This document shows, in pieces, positions 5,858 to 6,834 of a DNA stretch of 6,834 nucleotides (position 1 is its first letter; each line of letters begins with the position of its first letter). The position numbers were made by a program, and so were the translations under genes. The stretch lies in NCBI GenBank assembly GCA_947505915.1, contig CANNNH010000078.1, positions 1 to 6,834 of the forward strand, given 5' to 3'. This DNA is from Comamonadaceae bacterium (GTDB lineage Bacteria; Pseudomonadota; Gammaproteobacteria; Burkholderiales; Burkholderiaceae). A model generated the notes under the pieces. That model made no database searches. It saw only the letters and a list, made by a program, of their open reading frames with translations, and was not told where the DNA came from.

Positions 5858-6834
5858 ACATCGGCTTGAGTGCGCCTCCGGTGGGGATGTTCTTTGCCAA
5901 CTCGTTATTGACGATGACCAGGTCATACTTGAATTTGGTTCCTTTGACCCATTGACCCAAAACCAGCGGTGTTTTGCTGACATTTTTGAATGGACCTGGA
6001 CCGCCCCATTTCACACGACCCACGATGGTGTCCATGTCGGTGGCTGCAATCGCATCACGCAAGTCAGCGGGTTTGATGGACTTGGCACGCTTGAAAGTAT
6101 CTGCGGCCACTTCAAATAAAGCATGGGCAAAGCCCACCGGTTGTGTCCACTGTTTGTTATTGCCTTTTTCATACGCAGCGGACAAATCCTTGGCGCTTTG
6201 TTTGGTCAATGAGGAAGTGAACGGGTGCGACGGACTCCACCAGACCTCGGTGGACAAACCGGCACCCAGCTCGCCCAAAGCCTCAATACCGACCGGGAAC
6301 AACAGGGCTTTGCCCAGTGTGATGGCCTTAGGGTTGAGACCTTGCTGCTTGGCCTGCGATAAAAATGTCTTTGCATCTGGTGGAATCATTACGCCGGTGA
6401 TGATGTCTACGCCGTCTTTTTTGAAGGCCGCAATTTGTGCGCTGAAGTCTTGCGTACCGTTTTGGTAACGACCTGGATCGGTGAGCGTGAAACCCATCTC
6501 TGACAAGGGCTTGGGGAAACCCAAGGTTTTGTCGCCCCAGGCATTGCCGTCGGCATCGTTGGGAAACAAGCCGCCGACTTTTTTGTTTGTCTTGAGGCTT
6601 TTCCAGCCGTTGGTGAAATTGCCGATCACGTCTTCCAAGCCCCAGAAGAAATGGTGTGTCCAGACAAAACCTTTGGCCGGATCCCCCTTGCGACCGAAGA
6701 ACCATGGCTGCCACGGGCAGTTAGTGGAGATGCAAGGCATTTCATTCAACTCGCACACGTCACACACCGGGTTGGTTGTGTCTGGTGTGCTGGTCACCAC
6801 CATCAACGTGATCTTGTCTTTCAAAATCAAATCG
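5856..6834 (-). CDS. ABC transporter periplasmic substrate-binding protein, 5' end cut by window
   Basis: C-terminal 325 residues of a type I periplasmic binding protein of the Leu/Ile/Val-binding (Peripla_BP_6) family, the solute receptor of the Liv-type importer encoded next. The frame stays open to the right edge. A TTG at 6830 is not a credible start, because the sequence before and after it (LILKDKITLMVVTSTPDTTN) is interior family sequence; the signal peptide and about 80-110 residues are missing. Landmarks are STPDTTNPV, CPWQPWFFGR, WTHHFFWG, GGLFPNDADGNAW, FTLTDPGRYQNGTQDFSAQI, KKDGVDIITGVMIPPDAKTF and RVKWGGPGPFKNVSKTPLVLGQWVKG. The aromatic-rich PWQPWFFGR...WTHHFFWG block is one I associate with paralogues other than the classical LivJ/LivK; the likely ligand is the aromatic substrate of this operon, which is inference. 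Odd: its four visible cysteines all fall in 16 residues (CX2CX6CX4C, 6764-6717). The stop lies 10 nt before livG. Confidence 0.92.
   Translation of the reverse strand, partial: DLILKDKITLMVVTSTPDTTNPVCDVCELNEMPCISTNCPWQPWFFGRKGDPAKGFVWTHHFFWGLEDVIGNFTNGWKSLKTNKKVGGLFPNDADGNAWGDKTLGFPKPLSEMGFTLTDPGRYQNGTQDFSAQIAAFKKDGVDIITGVMIPPDAKTFLSQAKQQGLNPKAITLGKALLFPVGIEALGELGAGLSTEVWWSPSHPFTSSLTKQSAKDLSAAYEKGNNKQWTQPVGFAHALFEVAADTFKRAKSIKPADLRDAIAATDMDTIVGRVKWGGPGPFKNVSKTPLVLGQWVKGTKFKYDLVIVNNELAKNIPTGGALKPM

Noticed and set aside
5846..5983. 46-codon N-terminal extension of LivG
   Set aside because: Overlaps the substrate-binding gene and lacks family sequence; the ATG at 5845 has a strong AAGGAG.
6828..6830. 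TTG as start codon of the substrate-binding protein
   Set aside because: The frame continues to the window edge, and the residues around it are interior family sequence; a signal peptide would be expected at a true start.

Overview
The window is one gene-dense stretch in which every supported gene lies on the minus strand, so it reads from right to left. Nine genes follow one another with overlaps of 1 to 53 bp or gaps of 4 to 46 bp. This looks like the inside of a single operon. Its promoter would lie beyond the right edge and its end beyond the left edge. There is no gene-free stretch longer than 46 bp, and I see no RNA gene, insertion sequence, CRISPR array or canonical terminator.

In reading order, the right part (about 6834 to 2499) encodes a complete branched-chain-amino-acid-type (HAAT/Liv) ABC importer: a periplasmic substrate-binding protein (5' end cut by the window), two ATPases (LivG and LivF types) and two permeases (LivH and LivM types). 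The left part (2452 to 1) encodes an intradiol ring-cleavage dioxygenase of the hydroxyquinol 1,2-dioxygenase type, a small Dabb (dimeric alpha/beta-barrel) protein of unknown role, and the two subunits of a 3-oxoadipate CoA-transferase (PcaI-like and PcaJ-like; PcaJ is cut at the left edge).

Taken together, this is a predicted uptake-and-degradation unit for an aromatic compound. The importer brings in an aromatic acid or phenol. The dioxygenase opens hydroxyquinol (1,2,4-trihydroxybenzene) to maleylacetate. After reduction to 3-oxoadipate, PcaIJ activates it with CoA from succinyl-CoA for the last thiolytic step to succinyl-CoA and acetyl-CoA. The maleylacetate reductase, the enzyme forming hydroxyquinol and the thiolase are not in the window.

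The protein styles (Pseudomonas-like PcaIJ, proteobacterial Liv paralogues) and moderate GC content fit a proteobacterium, probably a betaproteobacterium of the Burkholderiales. That assignment is an inference, because no taxonomic marker gene is present.

The points most worth a second look are: an abrupt change of codon usage inside pcaJ near position 190 (GC at third positions about 65% before and 29% after, by hand count); a Dabb protein whose last ~20 codons run out of frame into pcaI, with a stop one frame away in the expected place; a cluster of four cysteines in the substrate-binding protein; and the coupling of a Liv importer to a hydroxyquinol-type dioxygenase.
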